Source of the DNA: Letharia columbiana
Taxonomy: Eukaryota; Ascomycota; Lecanoromycetes; Lecanorales; Parmeliaceae
NCBI RefSeq assembly: GCF_014066305.1
Contig: NW_023501043.1
Location: forward strand, 186,001-250,000
Length of the DNA stretch: 64,000 bases
Direction: 5' to 3'
A program made the translations under genes and the position numbers. Below are positions 1 to 12,722 of this stretch, piece after piece; the first letter of the stretch is position 1, and every line of letters begins with the position of its first letter. The notes under the pieces are model-generated. The model saw only the letters and a program-made list of their open reading frames with translations, was not told where the DNA came from and did not search any database.

Positions 1-3000
1 CTCAAGTTTAGGGGAACGCCGTGACATTGAAGGGATGTTGGAAGGAGTTTCACTTCCCCCATACCGTTGTCATAATCCGTTGCTGATGCAAAAGCTGCTC
101 ACGATGAAGCGGTCAAAGCAGTAACCCCGTGCCTCAAATTTGCGTAGATTTTGCGACGAGTCGTCGAAGTATGTCAGAAGTTCTATAAGATCCTCAGTCA
201 TATCGGCCCTTGCAGTCTTCCAAAAGGGGCGGGAGGCGACCCTTGGAACCAAAGCTGGGTTATTTACGGAAACATTCGGCGAGAGCCGCCGTAATCTTTA
301 CTGTTCCACCACGATCGAGCAAAGCTCCTGTTTTGCTCAAACACTCCTCGTTGGTCCTGGTTTCTCCCAGAACATCATGCCACAGCATTTCTTCGTGCAC
401 AATCAACTTTTTCCTTCTTATCTAGGAGAAATAAGAATACTCTCGGAGTACCACGTCCTGCCGCTTTGCACAGATCATGAATGGCTGACTCTGGAAAGGT
501 GGCTTCCGAAAATAACAGAGCTAGAACTGCTTCCAACTGAGGTTTCTCGTCCCTTTCATTCCTAATCGAGCTTGCTAACTGGAGCGTTTCCAGCAGATTG
601 AGAGACGACCGTTGGTCATCGAGAAGTCGACGTAGCACTGGCAAGTCTTGATTGTAGATTGCGCATTTAAGAGGTGCCAATTGGGTTGTCCATTCATCAC
701 AACTATTTTTCCATGTGCGAAGGATCAAATCGTGAAGGATCAAATCTCGGGTCTGCTCCAAGTTCCAGAAGAGTTTACACCACATCTTGATGTCCACCCC
801 AACATGCAGCTGACTCTGAAATCGACCACAGGTTCAAAGTCATTGATCGTAAGATAATTCAAACATGCCGTTTTCGTGGAATTGTGTCCCTCCGCGTTGT
901 GTGTACGCCATGTACTATCACGGAGAAACGAAAAGCCGTCTGCTGTGAGGAAGCCCCTCACTGACTGGTGGATAAATTGAACGACCGCATCCCTCGACCG
1001 AGCCAATGGTGCGATTTCAACAAGCCCTTTAGAATGCTCTCGAATCTGCTCGTCGCTTCTGACATACTCGCCAGACTGTGACCATTCCGCCTATGAGGCA
1101 AAGGCTCCGCAACCAAAAGCTAAGGCGTAGCGGAGCTCTGTTGGAGATAGAGGTCTTTGAGAATAGAACACCCATTGGAATAATCGTAACATGCGTTCAC
1201 GGTGCTCACTTTTTTGTGTTCTGTAATTGATGCTGGTGAAGCTCGTTCAGATCCGGGGGAACCAATTGAACAATGTCGCGAAGTTCTCTGAAGCTGGCAC
1301 CAGCAGTGTTAGCGTGGAGCAATTCTTGGGTAACCAAGACGACCCATAGAAATGTTCCCTTAGCTTTATTCAGTATTTCGGTCCTTAAGGCGGCATGAAG
1401 CTCAAGATCTTCGCTCATTTGCGTTGACCCGAGGTGTTTCTGAATATACCTAGCGATATCTCCCCCATTTCCCAATTCGAATCTAGCGATGAAACAATGC
1501 TGTATTCTAAACTGCGGCCAGGGTCTGCTCGATAAACGAATACTGACATTGGTACCTTCAGAAAACGATGAGCTTGCTAGATTTTTAAGTGGGTGAATCG
1601 CGGATGGTGTAGCAGCTAAGTCCTATACCCAGAAGGCCGCGATCACTGATGAAGGAGCCTGTGGACACGCTGTGACATGCGAATATACCTTCTTCATCAA
1701 AGTCGATTTGCCTGGTCCGGGGTTTCCTCAAATCCAAAAGACACCTCGGTGTTCTTGTAGCCTCTTACGTTGGATCCAATCTTCAAAAATTTGACTCTCC
1801 AATATACAGTTGCCAGTATCCCGAATTGCTGGCTCAATATTGCTCTCGCGTGCGTATATTTCTGTAGAGGATAGCGATCAAAGACAAGCTTGCTCGTCCG
1901 CATTCAAAAATGAGTGGGGGATTCTATCACAATCTTGGGGTCAGCTAAAGATTATTTGATTTGTGGGACACATAATACTGTAGAGAGAAAACGCTGTCTA
2001 CCTTGACTGAGGTACCGCGAGGTTAATATCCCAGTAGCTTTGGTGGTGATCCCTCGTAACCTGGTCGGTACACGTTCGTAATCTACATCGTTTATGGCGA
2101 ACTCGACAAGGTCGCTATGAGTTCGATGACAACCTTCGTCGTCTGACTCCCAGAGGCGGGGGCGGGTTGCTGAGAATTGATCCACGAGGGCCCCTTTCGG
2201 ACCTGCCATCTTCCACGAGTCGTTCACCTGATATGCTAAGCAGCTGTGATTAGTCATTTGAGAAAACGCAACTCACCTTTACAGCTGTAGGCGAAGACTT
2301 TGTCTCGATAAATGAGGCGATCGGACTATCCTTGAAATGAAAAATAGAACCAAACTGACCGTCTTGCTGAAGGAGTAAGTCGGAATATGGGCCCACGGAC
2401 TCCAAGAGATATCGATTTTGTCCGTCGCAGACAATAGCTTGTAGTGACTCTATGTCCATCCCTCGATTTTATACGCCAAAGAACAAGAGACCTACCGCTG
2501 ACTCCATCTGCTTCTTGACTAACTCGCTTCCGTGGCCTAGCTTAGTAGTAGCCTTAAGATAGGTCAATGAGAATGTCTTGCATAGAATATCTCTTTCCAT
2601 TAAAGAGTACCTGTTTTACGACAACTCCTCCAAGACTATGTGCAATGATTACAAGTGGCGTCGAGATCCGCTTGCGCTAGGTTAGCAAGTCATATCTGTC
2701 ACATTTGGTTATCAGACCATGCAATTACTTCGTCTTGTGAGCGTTATTTGCTCAGATGACCCACGGATGAGTCCGCAATGACTGAAATATTTTGGCTGCT
2801 GTCGGTTCCTTCAAGTCCTGACTCATACCAAAACAGAAAAACGCGTAGGTTTGGCAGGTCTTTCGGCAGGGAATCATGGAGCCACATATACGAGGTCCCT
2901 TCGTCTTTGAAAGAACCAAAAGCATGACCTCTAAGACCGCACACGGCTACGCAGTTCACGGCTTCTTTTTTTGATCTTGGTGTATTCAATGCAGTCAGGC

Positions 3001-3315
3001 CGTGAAAGTGCGTGTCGAAAGTCAGGGCATTGTCCCCGTCACTTCCTAAACTACAGTATAATCTACCTCCGAAACTTTGATGGACCACTGTTTCATCGTG
3101 GACGTAGTGAAAAGTGGCGGAATTTTCTTAAGGAACATCAACGTAGCCACTTGTTTCTTGGCTTGATAGGGGTCTTCCGCTGATGATGTGATCCCCAGTC
3201 CAGAGGTTCCGGTCCTGATCTGAAGAGAGCGCTCTAGTAGACAACTGAGCTCGTCAATGTCTCGGTTAGATGGCAGACCGCGAATCCTTAGTACAGCGGA
3301 AGAAGGCAAAGCCAT
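1..3315 (-). pseudogene. Decayed NLR: esterase-like/NACHT/ankyrin-like gene
   Basis: Read on the minus strand this region reconstructs the order of a fungal NLR-type protein. An N-terminal serine-esterase-like domain runs from 3315 (DTHFHGL at about 3025; GHAFGSFK; IIAHSLGG nucleophile elbow near 2650; MDIESL; ETKSSPTA). A NACHT P-loop (GNPGPGKSTLMKK, about 1690-1730) follows, then SSRPWP (about 1520), GTFLWV (about 1350), the post-NACHT SPTELRYALA and VVQFIHQSVRGFL blocks, and an ankyrin-like tail at 375-797. Lesions: in-frame TAA 2469-2471, TGA 1728-1730 just before the P-loop, TAG 1623-1625, TAG 1091-1093, frameshifts near 3060 and 1195, and almost nothing between P-loop and SSRPWP, so Walker B (usually DGLDE) is gone. 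Two normal-looking introns remain (near 2600 and 2210-2270). In this family the proteins act in non-self recognition and cell death; this copy cannot make one. The 3' end may run past the left edge. Confidence 0.85.
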
Positions 3316-4160
3316 GACAACTTCCTATCGCTTATACGTGGCTGTAGGAAGGCAAATACGGCGTAAAAGAGAATGGATGCTGTCCGCACTTAGCTTTGTG
3401 GCAACTTTTGTGTTCAGCGTAGTCGAATCTCTACCGGAGAACGGGGGACACTTCACACATGTTAGCGTAGTGCTGCTTTCCAATACTTTCACGCATGCGA
3501 CGATGAAGCGGCATTGCATCGAAGTTCAAGTTGTCTTTGATAAGGGTGTCACTAGACTGAGAGCTATACCTTCTAAGGTTTGTCTATTTCTTGATTCGGG
3601 GCAGGTCAAATGGCACGTTAGAAGGCTACTACCCTCGTGGCAGCTATACTTGTAGAAGTTGTAGAAGAAGCGAAGGCAGGGTCATACTTGGAAAAATTGA
3701 ATGGTGAGAAAGGAGACTCCATAGAGAGTGTGAGTCCTCTCTTTTTATGACATAGCCATAGGTGCTCTAGAGAAAGATTAAGCGGGTGAGCTCTAGGGCC
3801 CATCAAGTTGAAGTTGTCGGTGTGAATTTTGCGCAACATTCAATCGGCGGGCCAACCGGTCACGAGGTTGCAGATTATTATGATGCTTAGAGAGATCTCC
3901 TGCACTGTCTGGCCTAAAGGCACAATGTTAATCAGGATCTGTGGTCGAAGAGGATGAGGCTGAGGCAGAGCTCTCAGGCTGCGTACGAGTAGCGCTTAGC
4001 GGCTTGGCGTTTGACGAAGAGAATACGACCAATATTCCTTCCTACCTACCTTTAGCCATGGGCTCACATGAAAGACAATGACCCTATGACGACTTATTGG
4101 AACTATTTGCAAGGCATCGAAAGATGAGAAGCATCTGTGAGCCAGGTTGAGATTCAAACC
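3316..4160. other. Intergenic, upstream of HID1
   Basis: I see no supported gene here. Short open frames on both strands lack family resemblance and splice structure. The last 100 bases must contain the HID1 promoter and leader. Confidence 0.5.
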
Positions 4161-7057
4161 ATGGGGAACTCGGACTCGAAGCTTGTCTTCAAGCAGGGCA
4201 TCTTCAAGCTGTCTGAGCTAGAGAGTATCGCAGCAAATGATCCATATTGGAGAGGAGTGAGCTTGCCGGAGGGTCTAGCGTGATCTACCTTACTGAAACA
4301 TACCAGTTCTGGGAGCTTCCTGAATCCACCGAAGATGTCTTTAGCCTCTTCTCCCCGGTCGACGTTCGCCGAGCGCGAGACAGCTCCCTTCCAAACATCG
4401 AGACCCTCATTCTCGCCCTCACATCTCGCCTCTTCGCACTACGGCATCACCGGTCATTCCCAGACCCTGATGTTGCTCCCGAAAAGCATGCTCTGAATTG
4501 CGTCAGAGTCCTCACGCGCATCCTACCATTCCTCTACGAGGCAGACCATTTAGAGATATGGGAAGACACATTCTTCTGGACGAAGAGGAAGAAGCGGGCA
4601 AAGGGACAGATTGCGAAGCCGGAAGTACTCTTCGACGAGTCACAGAAAGAGGAGGAGCCGCAGCCTGAGGATGAGGAGCGGTTTGAGGAAGTCAGGCCTC
4701 TCGGAGAAGAATTGGTCGATACGTTGATCGACTTGCTGTTCTGTATTGGATTCACGTTACCATACACTGAACGGTCAAAGACCCGGATTACGTATGCGAT
4801 CTGGGCTAAGGGTGTGGGTTGCAATACGTCTATGAGCTCCAGCAAGGAACTGGAAAGCAATCGAATAGAGATTTTGAGGCTGCTTTTGACGCTGTCAAGC
4901 AAGTCGCTTTATATGCCTGCCCACATTCTGCCAACCAAAGGGGTCAAAGCCGTCACATACATCACCACATGTCCAGACAAACAGCTCGTACTCTCGTTGC
5001 TCTGCTCACAGCTCAACACCGCTCTGAACTACAACCCTGCTAGCTGGAGAGTACCGTACGATCATGTGGTATACAAAGATCCAAAGCAGATCCTGGTGTC
5101 ATACTGTTTGCAATTTCTCCTTATCTTGATACTGTATCCAATACCAGAAGGCGGCAAAGGACCGCCGCCCAAGAACTACTTTCGACATTTTCTGGGGAGA
5201 TTACACCGACCACAGGACTTCGAATTCCTGGCGGATGGGATGGCTAGGACACTGAATCAGCCGCTTCAAGTCACATCTTCTTACCTTCCAGGAAGTCAGA
5301 AATCACTGAAGTGGGCATCGGAGATGATCATGCTCTTCTGGGAAACGCTTCAGTGCAATAAGCGATTCCGATCCTTCATCATTGATACCGATCGAGGGCA
5401 TGAGTTTATGACCCTGATCCTATTCTACGCCACAGAGTACAAAACGGATACATCGAAGCAAGGAGTCATTCGGATGTGCGTGTTTGTTCTGCAGACTCTG
5501 AGCACCGAGCCGAACTTTGGGAAGCTTCTGAATCAGGAATTTGAAAGTCAAGATGCTCTGCCGGCGACGATCAAGCTGAACGACTTCAGTGGCACATACG
5601 CCGATTTCCTAATCATAGTAAGACCTTAGACCGGAGACCTGTGGGATTAATGCTGATGACAAACAGTCCATCCACAATCTCATTATCTCCAGCCGAGGTA
5701 AGCTGGATGCCATATACCCATCTCTCCTTGCGACTATCAACAACATTGCCCCATATCTAGAGCACTTAGGAAATCAAGCAAGCGTCAAACTTCTTCAATT
5801 GTTCGCATCCATGTCATCGCCCAGCTTTCTCCTTGCGAATGAGACGAACTACTCGCTCCTGCAATCTCTGCTCGAGTCTATGAATGCCATCATCGAGCAC
5901 CAGTATAGCAGTAAGTCTGCGCTACTTTAATAGGTACACGGCAAGAGCTAACTCAATTCAAGACAATAGGGTTTTTATACAAGGTGTCTTCAAGTCGAGA
6001 AAACGGTTCGAAGCATTACGCTCCTTCACCCTAGAAAGTGGCCAACTAGAGATCGAGCGTATGAAGCAACGCAGTAAAGAAGCAGCAGAAGCCTCGCATC
6101 CACCAGCTAGTCCTACACGAACATCTCGAAACAGCTCCATCGATAGCGTCCGAAGTCCACTAAGTGCCAGAACACCAACGTTGAGCGATGTTCCAGAGGA
6201 AGGCGGTGCTTTTGCCATTGGTGACGATGATGAATCTGAGGACGAGGAGCAAGACATGCTTCGAACTCCTTCACAGTCATCTCCTTCCGCCCATACTTCT
6301 CGAACTGCGTCAATTTCTTCATCAGCTGAAGAGCCATTGCCAACGCAATTGCGTGGCATGTCCGAAAAGGCTCGCGGCAAGATGCCAGCCAGCCAACCCT
6401 CATTCTCCCGGCAAAATAGCACCACAAGTCTGAATAACCATGCCGCAACCATCTCATCGCCTACCTCCGGCTTCGACCCCACAGCTCATTGGATTGATTC
6501 CTGGCTCCCTACCCTACCCTTGCATACCATCTTAACACTTCTATCATCCCCCTCACCGCCCAAAGAAATACCGCCAGGCCTAGACCCAAGCCCCCCGCGA
6601 GTCCACCTGTTCGAATGGACGCCGCTCTCCCTGGGTTGGTATGAGTCCCTTCTCTGGGGCTTCATCTTTGCATCAGAAATGGTCGTACAGAAGGGCACAG
6701 TAGGCGTCTGGAATGGCACAGCCATGCGGCTTTTCAAAGTGGAGACCGTGGCAGCTGCAGGTCCAAGTCTCATGAAGGTACGTGCATTTCGCAGTGACAT
6801 TTCCCCCGTCTGTACCTCAATATAGGGTGCAAGAGTTGTTTCGGGCCTGAAGCCCGTGCTGCACTCATAGATGCGTCTTCAAGATGCGTTTCATACCTTC
6901 AGAGACATGCTGACTGGGATCTGCGTAGCCGATGGGAGCGGTAGATGCGGTGGGGAGCAGACTGGTGAGCGGTGTTGCGAGTTTGGGCGTTGGGTCGAGA
7001 GGAGGCGGTGAGGGAAGAGAAGAAACAGCCAGGGGGATGAGTGTGAGGGATGTCTGA
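4161..7057 (+). CDS. HID1: HID1 family protein
   Basis: Five exons: 4161-4256, 4307-5617, 5667-5910, 5963-6777 and 6929-7057, giving about 864 residues, the usual size for fungal HID1. The introns are 50, 49, 52 and 151 bp; the last is the least certain. The start is set by MGNSDSK, an N-myristoylation signal (Gly2, Ser6), followed by LVFKQGIF. FWELPESTEDVFSLF, a central acidic insert (about residues 125-160), SRKRFEALRSFTLESGQ and GTVGVWNGTAMRLFKV match the family from end to end. A Ser-rich low-complexity stretch (coded at about 6090-6480) splits the C-terminal third. HID1 proteins are peripheral Golgi/trans-Golgi membrane proteins; in animals they act in dense-core vesicle sorting. Their fungal role is poorly defined. 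Family call firm; function inferred. Confidence 0.93.
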
Positions 7058-9069
7058 TATCTTGTCGGTACTCTGCTAGAAGAAGCCGTTTGTTTCGATG
7101 ATGTATACGAAGGTAGACTAATGCTTATGAGGAAAAAGTTGGACGCGCTGCCAGGATAAGTGGCAGCTTCATCTGTATTAATTCTTCAAATATCTTTAAA
7201 ATATGACCATATCAGCACAAAGGATAAGATAGATATTTTCCCTCTTTTTTGTATCTGAATTACTTCTACGCGTCGATTGCCAGACTTACCGGCTAGATAC
7301 CCCTCTTTGCCTACACTTGGAACAATTCAGCTTCCAAGACTGCACACTTTCCGACAGCCCTGCCTTTCGAGTAAATATTATTGATCAAGTTCACTGCCCG
7401 AGAAGTCCGGAGACGTTCTGAAAGGCGGGTCCCGGGATACCGCAAGCCAACTAACACGGAATAGCTATGCGGGTGGTGAGCGTGGAGCTACCGGGCAGGA
7501 TTATGACAATGGGGAAGAAGTGTGAATGTATGAGCCAGGGATACGCTAAGGAAGACCGTGAGGAGTTGGATTCAGTGAGTGCGCTGAGGGATCTCCAGTT
7601 GTGCAATGCCACTATGACATGCGTGAGTTTTGCACTTTCAAGGATTTCTCTTGAATAAATCTGCACAGCTCCATCTACCAACAGCCGTTTTGCCTCATCT
7701 GATACCCCTTGTTTACTATCGATAGTGTTTCAGCGTTTAGGACTGCCGGTTTGTTGACAGCTTGCCCGGCAATTGCCTCATGGTCTTGACCTGATTAATG
7801 TCAACGGGCTCCACCATCGACATCACCGTCCGTTACAAAAGTCATCTTGACTGGGTTCCATCGCAGATGGCTACGTATGCCAGTGTTACGACTTAAGACT
7901 TTGTGGTTCACCCCGCCTTCTCCTTGAACAAGGATACCAGCTGCGCGCTTTATTGCTCTGATCTCAGCTATACTGTTTTTTACATGCTGGTGTGCTGGTG
8001 CCAGGAAGTCCAACGTTGCTTGGCGTCTTGTGTCTTCTGTTGTCCACTTCCCGGCGGTGTAGGCTTCTCATTTGGGCCTTCAGCATTTCTATGACCTGGA
8101 AGTGAGCCTACCGAGTCCCCGCGGATATCCAAAGTGCGCGCATTTTTTTCTATTGCTTGTGCCAGAAGCCATATCTCGCCAGGGTCCAGTTCTGCGACAA
8201 TTTTCTGAGTGGAATGAACGCAACGGCGCTTTCCTAGGCAATCTTGGTCTTCACGTTCGAGTATGATAGGATCAAGCTTCAACGACGGGCCCTACAGCAG
8301 TTGAGACTCGGAAAGAAACTAGCAATGCAGGGAATGGAATGTCTACCCTTCGAACTGAGGGTGTTCAGTAACTTGGCTGGTCGGCACGACCTGGGCACGG
8401 ACGCCCTGTTCGAGGCTTCTGAAACCATGCAATCCCCAAGTACTAAGGCCAAAAAGGGTCTGCCAACAGCTTACGACGAAAGAGTCCACGATTTGAGATG
8501 CTGATTTCCTTCTTGGATTAAGGATGTGAGACATCAAGGCATTGTGAGCTTATGATCTGGCTCACGCATAATAACTAGCATAGCCTTCACCCACATAGTA
8601 AGCTGCAAATCAATACAGTACCTCCAGCTTGGCAGCCCCCAAGGCGTTTTGGCCTCGAGGCCCGGTCTTTCTAGTGATGGTTGCGTTTCATCACTTGAGG
8701 CTCGCGGTGAAGACGGCGACAGATCTGAGACCAGGGAGTTAAGACCCGAGGGGGGGGGAAAAGCGTACCCAGGTGGTGCAAGCGCCAGCCCTGGGCTTAT
8801 CGAAACAAACCGAATACTATCCAGTTATCCATAGTTCCACGCCACCCATGCATGCGAATTGAAAGGCTGGCCTAGCCATGCAAGCTGAAGGACATTGCTC
8901 GAGGTTGATTCACGACACATACATCTTTCCAGGTCACCAATCAAGTAGCGTTTCAGTTGATGCGATGTTGATCGAGATGGGCCACACTTGTATTGTCTAT
9001 CTGTGTCTAGTTTGACGATGCGCATCCTGTATGCTCGCTGCTATCGCTTTCTCTGTTTCAGCCATGACT
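7058..9069. other. Long intergenic region
   Basis: About 2 kb with no gene I can support. An AT-rich stretch at about 7160-7260 probably belongs to the HID1 3' region. Open frames at 7800-8540 (minus) are interrupted, have no recognisable domain and no convincing splice sites. A G run lies at about 8751-8759. Confidence 0.5.
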
Positions 9070-9807
9070 TCATGCAGAGTCCAAGAGTGGCCAGGATTCA
9101 TTCATTTCAGCCTGCGCCGATTCCACACGGATCCCATATTTTGAGTTCATCACGCTTGAACGTGGCCAGAATGCAATCACAATGTTTTTAGTATCCATTG
9201 ACCAGCCAGGAAGGCCACTGCCCTGCACACAGACTGACAACAGATTTTCCAGTGAACGAAGAAGAAACAACCAACTGTTTAGTTGAGTAGATAACGCCCG
9301 ACTTGTGGGGGCGAAGCGGCCGTCCGAGATTGGTAGGGCGTCGCCTGCGAAATCTCTAGTCATCCTGATCACAAGAGCACAATTGCCTGCCTCTCTCATC
9401 AGTGATGATCTTCAGTCACATCTTAGCCTTGTTGACGCAGCTTTGGACTAACCGGCTCCAGCTCCTTGAGCCAACGGCCATCCTTCGTACCCAACGGACC
9501 CGGGGCCAGAGGGGAACACCTGCCTCGAGTAGAAGTCGTAGCTATTGTAAAGTCTGCCATCGAGCTTCGAAGCGATAAGTTCAATGGTTTGCTGACAGGT
9601 ACTGAAGTTGAATGCTTCCAGTGTCAGGCCCCAAGTCGGATGCTGCGTGTTATTAACGCACACAGGTGAAGGCTTGTCGAGGCTATCACCTGAGATTGTA
9701 TCGAGCGTTGAATTGATCACAATTGAGCCGAGTGTTCGAGGCAGTGCAGACAATGAGTAAGATAATGCCAACAAGAGAGACAATTGCAACAAATTTGGAC
9801 AGAGCAT
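9070..9807 (-). CDS. Small secreted four-cysteine protein
   Basis: Two exons: 9453-9807 and 9070-9392, joined over a 60-bp intron (GTTAGT donor), give about 225 residues. The chosen ATG (9807) yields a clear signal peptide (LLQLSLLLALSYSLSA). Another ATG 16 codons upstream is possible but would bury it. The mature part has four cysteines, in CVNN, TCQQ, NCAL and SVCVQ, plus the pattern HPTWG, YDFYS, a WPL turn and CALVIRM. This spacing is common in a family of uncharacterised secreted fungal proteins. Splicing restores the open frame exactly where the CALV block is expected, which supports the model. I do not know its function; it could be a wall-associated or effector-like protein. Confidence 0.7.
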
Positions 9808-10740
9808 GCTTTTACTATTGGCTTGTCCCGACGTGAATTGAAGTGATACTACCATCAACGATTTGATGAAAAGTAGAGATCATGACGTAGAGGTAAGCAC
9901 AAATTCTTTGAGTCAACAAAACATCGTGCTGGGCAGTTTCACCACCACAACTTTACTCTTGCCACACCTATACGCAAGCGATCTCAATATCAGACATTAG
10001 CGACAGCCGACTACAAATCGCGTCTCTACAAAGAGACATTTTGCTGACTTGCACCCTGGAGCCGCACAGCAAACATTGGGACGCGTATGCGTCTTTTGGA
10101 GAAAGAATTAGGTGTGAATTTGGTAAGGCATGGCTAATCAGAGATTTAAAACATGGCCATAATCGTTGCCACCAAGCTATTATGCAATTCCTGAAGTCGC
10201 CGACAATAGGTACCAATCTGGAGTAGACGTACGCTCCTCTTCTCACCGTCAGAAGGCAATACTCTCCGTACCCTCGCCCTTGTAGGATGTTTCTCATTGG
10301 ACGAGACACATTCACGTCCAATGTTGGTCCGTAATCCATGTCACCATGCTAAATGAAGCCATGACTTCACATGTTTCCATGCGGAGCTGATCGTGGGTGG
10401 AAGGTATGTTGTAGACGTTCTTGCCGATGTCCCTGGGTATGGGACCCCTGCTCTGTGGACTAGAGAGCGCCCTTGAAAGCTACAGCTTCAAGTATAGCAC
10501 GTCTGGAAGTCCACGAATACTGATATAGGTACGACGAAAGCCTTTGAAAATATGTGTCATACAACCAATGATGGTTCTTGGATGACAAAGATAATAGAAA
10601 TGTAGGGAAAGTGCAAACGATCGGAAAGGGCGCTAGCGTAGATCAAGCGTAGCGTAGGGCTGATCTCCGAGTGTGAACTTCTCCTAATTCGAGCTGACAC
10701 GGAATAATAGGCCACCAGAACATTTCTCTCCCCGACAACA
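9808..10740. other. Intergenic, between divergent genes
   Basis: Upstream regions of the secreted-protein gene (leftward) and the AMP-binding gene (rightward). A 123-codon minus frame at 9968-10339 has no signal, domain or homology I recognise and is not annotated as a gene. Confidence 0.5.
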
Positions 10741-12518
10741 ATGGCAGCTGATCCTATCTCCATTCTCCAGCAGGTTGATTCTCAGATTGAGAACATACTC
10801 GCTGGCTGGAGCATCTACACCACCCTCATCGCCCTTGTTTTCGCCGCCTATCTGATCTCTCCCCTCTTTCTTTTCACCGAACCAGATGTTCACCCTCTTC
10901 TCCTAGCTCGCCAATCCTCCGCCTCCTATGTCCGGCAACCCAAGGAGTCAGCGGTCTTTCGGTCTTTGGAGACCCCACACGGCTATCCCCTCAAGTCTGG
11001 CTTGAATGTTAAAGACGCTGGCCAGCCAAAATGGACAAGTGGAAGAGATGGGGATCTGAGAGATGTGTGGAAGCGAGCGGTAACGGGCCCGGTGGACGCT
11101 GATGGCAAGCCTACCGGAGGAGAGGCAGGCAAAGTAATCACAACGTATGGGAAAGAAGAGGTCATCGAGTACGACTTTGCCAAACTGTCTAGCGAGATCA
11201 ACGCCGTGGGGCAGCACATGAAAGCGCACGGGGGGAGCCGTGTTGCTATTCATATGCCCAATTCTGTGGAGCTACTGGTGACCTTCTTTGGTAGGCTGGT
11301 AAAGTATCCATCACAAATCAGGCAGCTGATTGAACTTTGTAGCTTCTGCCTTCTACGGCCTAACACCAATCTTGATACCTCAACAACAATCTCTCGACAC
11401 GCTTGCTGGCATTCTGGTGGAGACTAAAGCAGATATCTTAGTCGCTGGTGCTGGCTCACTGCCATTGAAAGACCTGCTGCCAAAGTATCCTAACCTCAAG
11501 CAAGTCATTTGGGTCGTGGAGCGGACGAGCAGACACATGGACTGGAACGAGGTGGGAGAAGGCGAAGGCGGAAAGGCGGATATCGCGGTCTGGCACGATA
11601 TTATCGACGAGAAGCAGACTTCATCAGAGCTTCCTGATGAAATTTCTGAAGGTACCCTGACCAATGTCGTGATGGTGACAGAAGACGCCTGGAGCGCGAT
11701 GGACAGCTATGAACTTACAGAATTTACGCAAGCGGTACGCCACACTCATCCGTGATTATGAAGGGGCCTACCGCTGACAGCATGCTTAGAACTTCGTAGC
11801 GGCAATCGGTGCCCAGATCTCCGCTCTCCCGCGCCTCCACCGGCTCGCTCCCACAGACACCTTCACACCCCTTGCCTCTCTCGCCGAGATGTATCCCTTG
11901 ATCGTCACGCTCGCTGCTCTTTTTTCCCACGCCTCTCTCGCCCTCACTTCTGTCAGTGGCCCCAAGGCTTCATACAGCGCCGCCTTCCAAGGTGCCTCTC
12001 CCACCGTCATCATAGCCAATACCGAGACTCTATCCAGCTTCTGCAAAGATAAGGAGAGGACCATGTCATCCAGCCTTCTAGGGCAATTCAACCAATGGCG
12101 GAAAGCAAGGACGCTCGAAGCTGGCACCATGCCAAAAGCTTCTGGTCTGACAAATACGCCACGTTTGATCTACACCTACGACAAAGCTGGATCTTCGACG
12201 GTCAAGTTGGACGCGGAAGAGCTGTTCAAGTTGAAGGTCTACAGCGGTGCGAGAACCATCTACGCTTTTACGGACTCGCAGGTCGCTGGTGCGATTAGCC
12301 AGACTAACATGCTGGACTACCAAAACAAAAGCGCCGATTTTGGACCGCCGCTGAGCTCGTTGGAGATCAAGCTTCGGGACGCAGAAGACGGCAAAAACAT
12401 TGATGACAAACCCTTGGGTGAGCTCGTGGTCAGTGGACCTGCTGTGGTAGGGGGAGAGAAGGTCGTAAATCAAATCATGACGATGACGGATCGTAACACT
12501 TTGGCTTATGCGTCCTAG
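10741..12518 (+). CDS. Divergent AMP-binding (acyl-CoA synthetase-like) protein
   Basis: Three exons: 10741-11290, 11343-11734 and 11790-12518 (introns 52 and 55 bp), about 556 residues. A membrane segment lies at residues 24-44 (YTTLIALVFAAYLISPLF). Blocks follow the ANL superfamily N-domain: RVAIHMPNSVELLVTFF, ASAFYGLTPILIP, LPKYPNLKQVIWV, NFVAAIGAQISALPRLHRL and the late GELVVSGPAVVGGE. The canonical YTSGTTGxPKG phosphate loop is not recognisable, and the chain stops soon after VVSGPA without the usual C-terminal lid domain. From memory a fungal family with exactly this truncated form exists, so it may be native. An active fatty-acyl-CoA ligase is doubtful; a membrane-bound, possibly regulatory relative is my inference. 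Convergent with the P450 gene. Confidence 0.75.
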
Positions 12519-12722
12519 CTGTCTGGATCGTTATGGGCGTTTGAGCGATGAATCATTAGCCAGCTTGCCGGTCGTTGATAGATTTAAAAAGGGAGGTCAG
12601 ACTCATGTAGTTAAATTGGACATATAACGAAGAACCCTTGTTGTTCCATCTCACCCCTAAGCACTAGCCCGCCAACCCGCAAGCACGACGCCCAGAACTT
12701 CGAGCTGATACCGTACCCATCA

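Noticed and set aside
5958..6482. 174-codon minus-strand frame inside HID1
   Set aside because: It lies opposite the Ser-rich HID1 exon; the openness follows from the biased codon use of the sense strand.
7801..8537. Overlapping minus frames that could be a small gene
   Set aside because: Interrupted in every frame and no splice combination gave a sensible protein.
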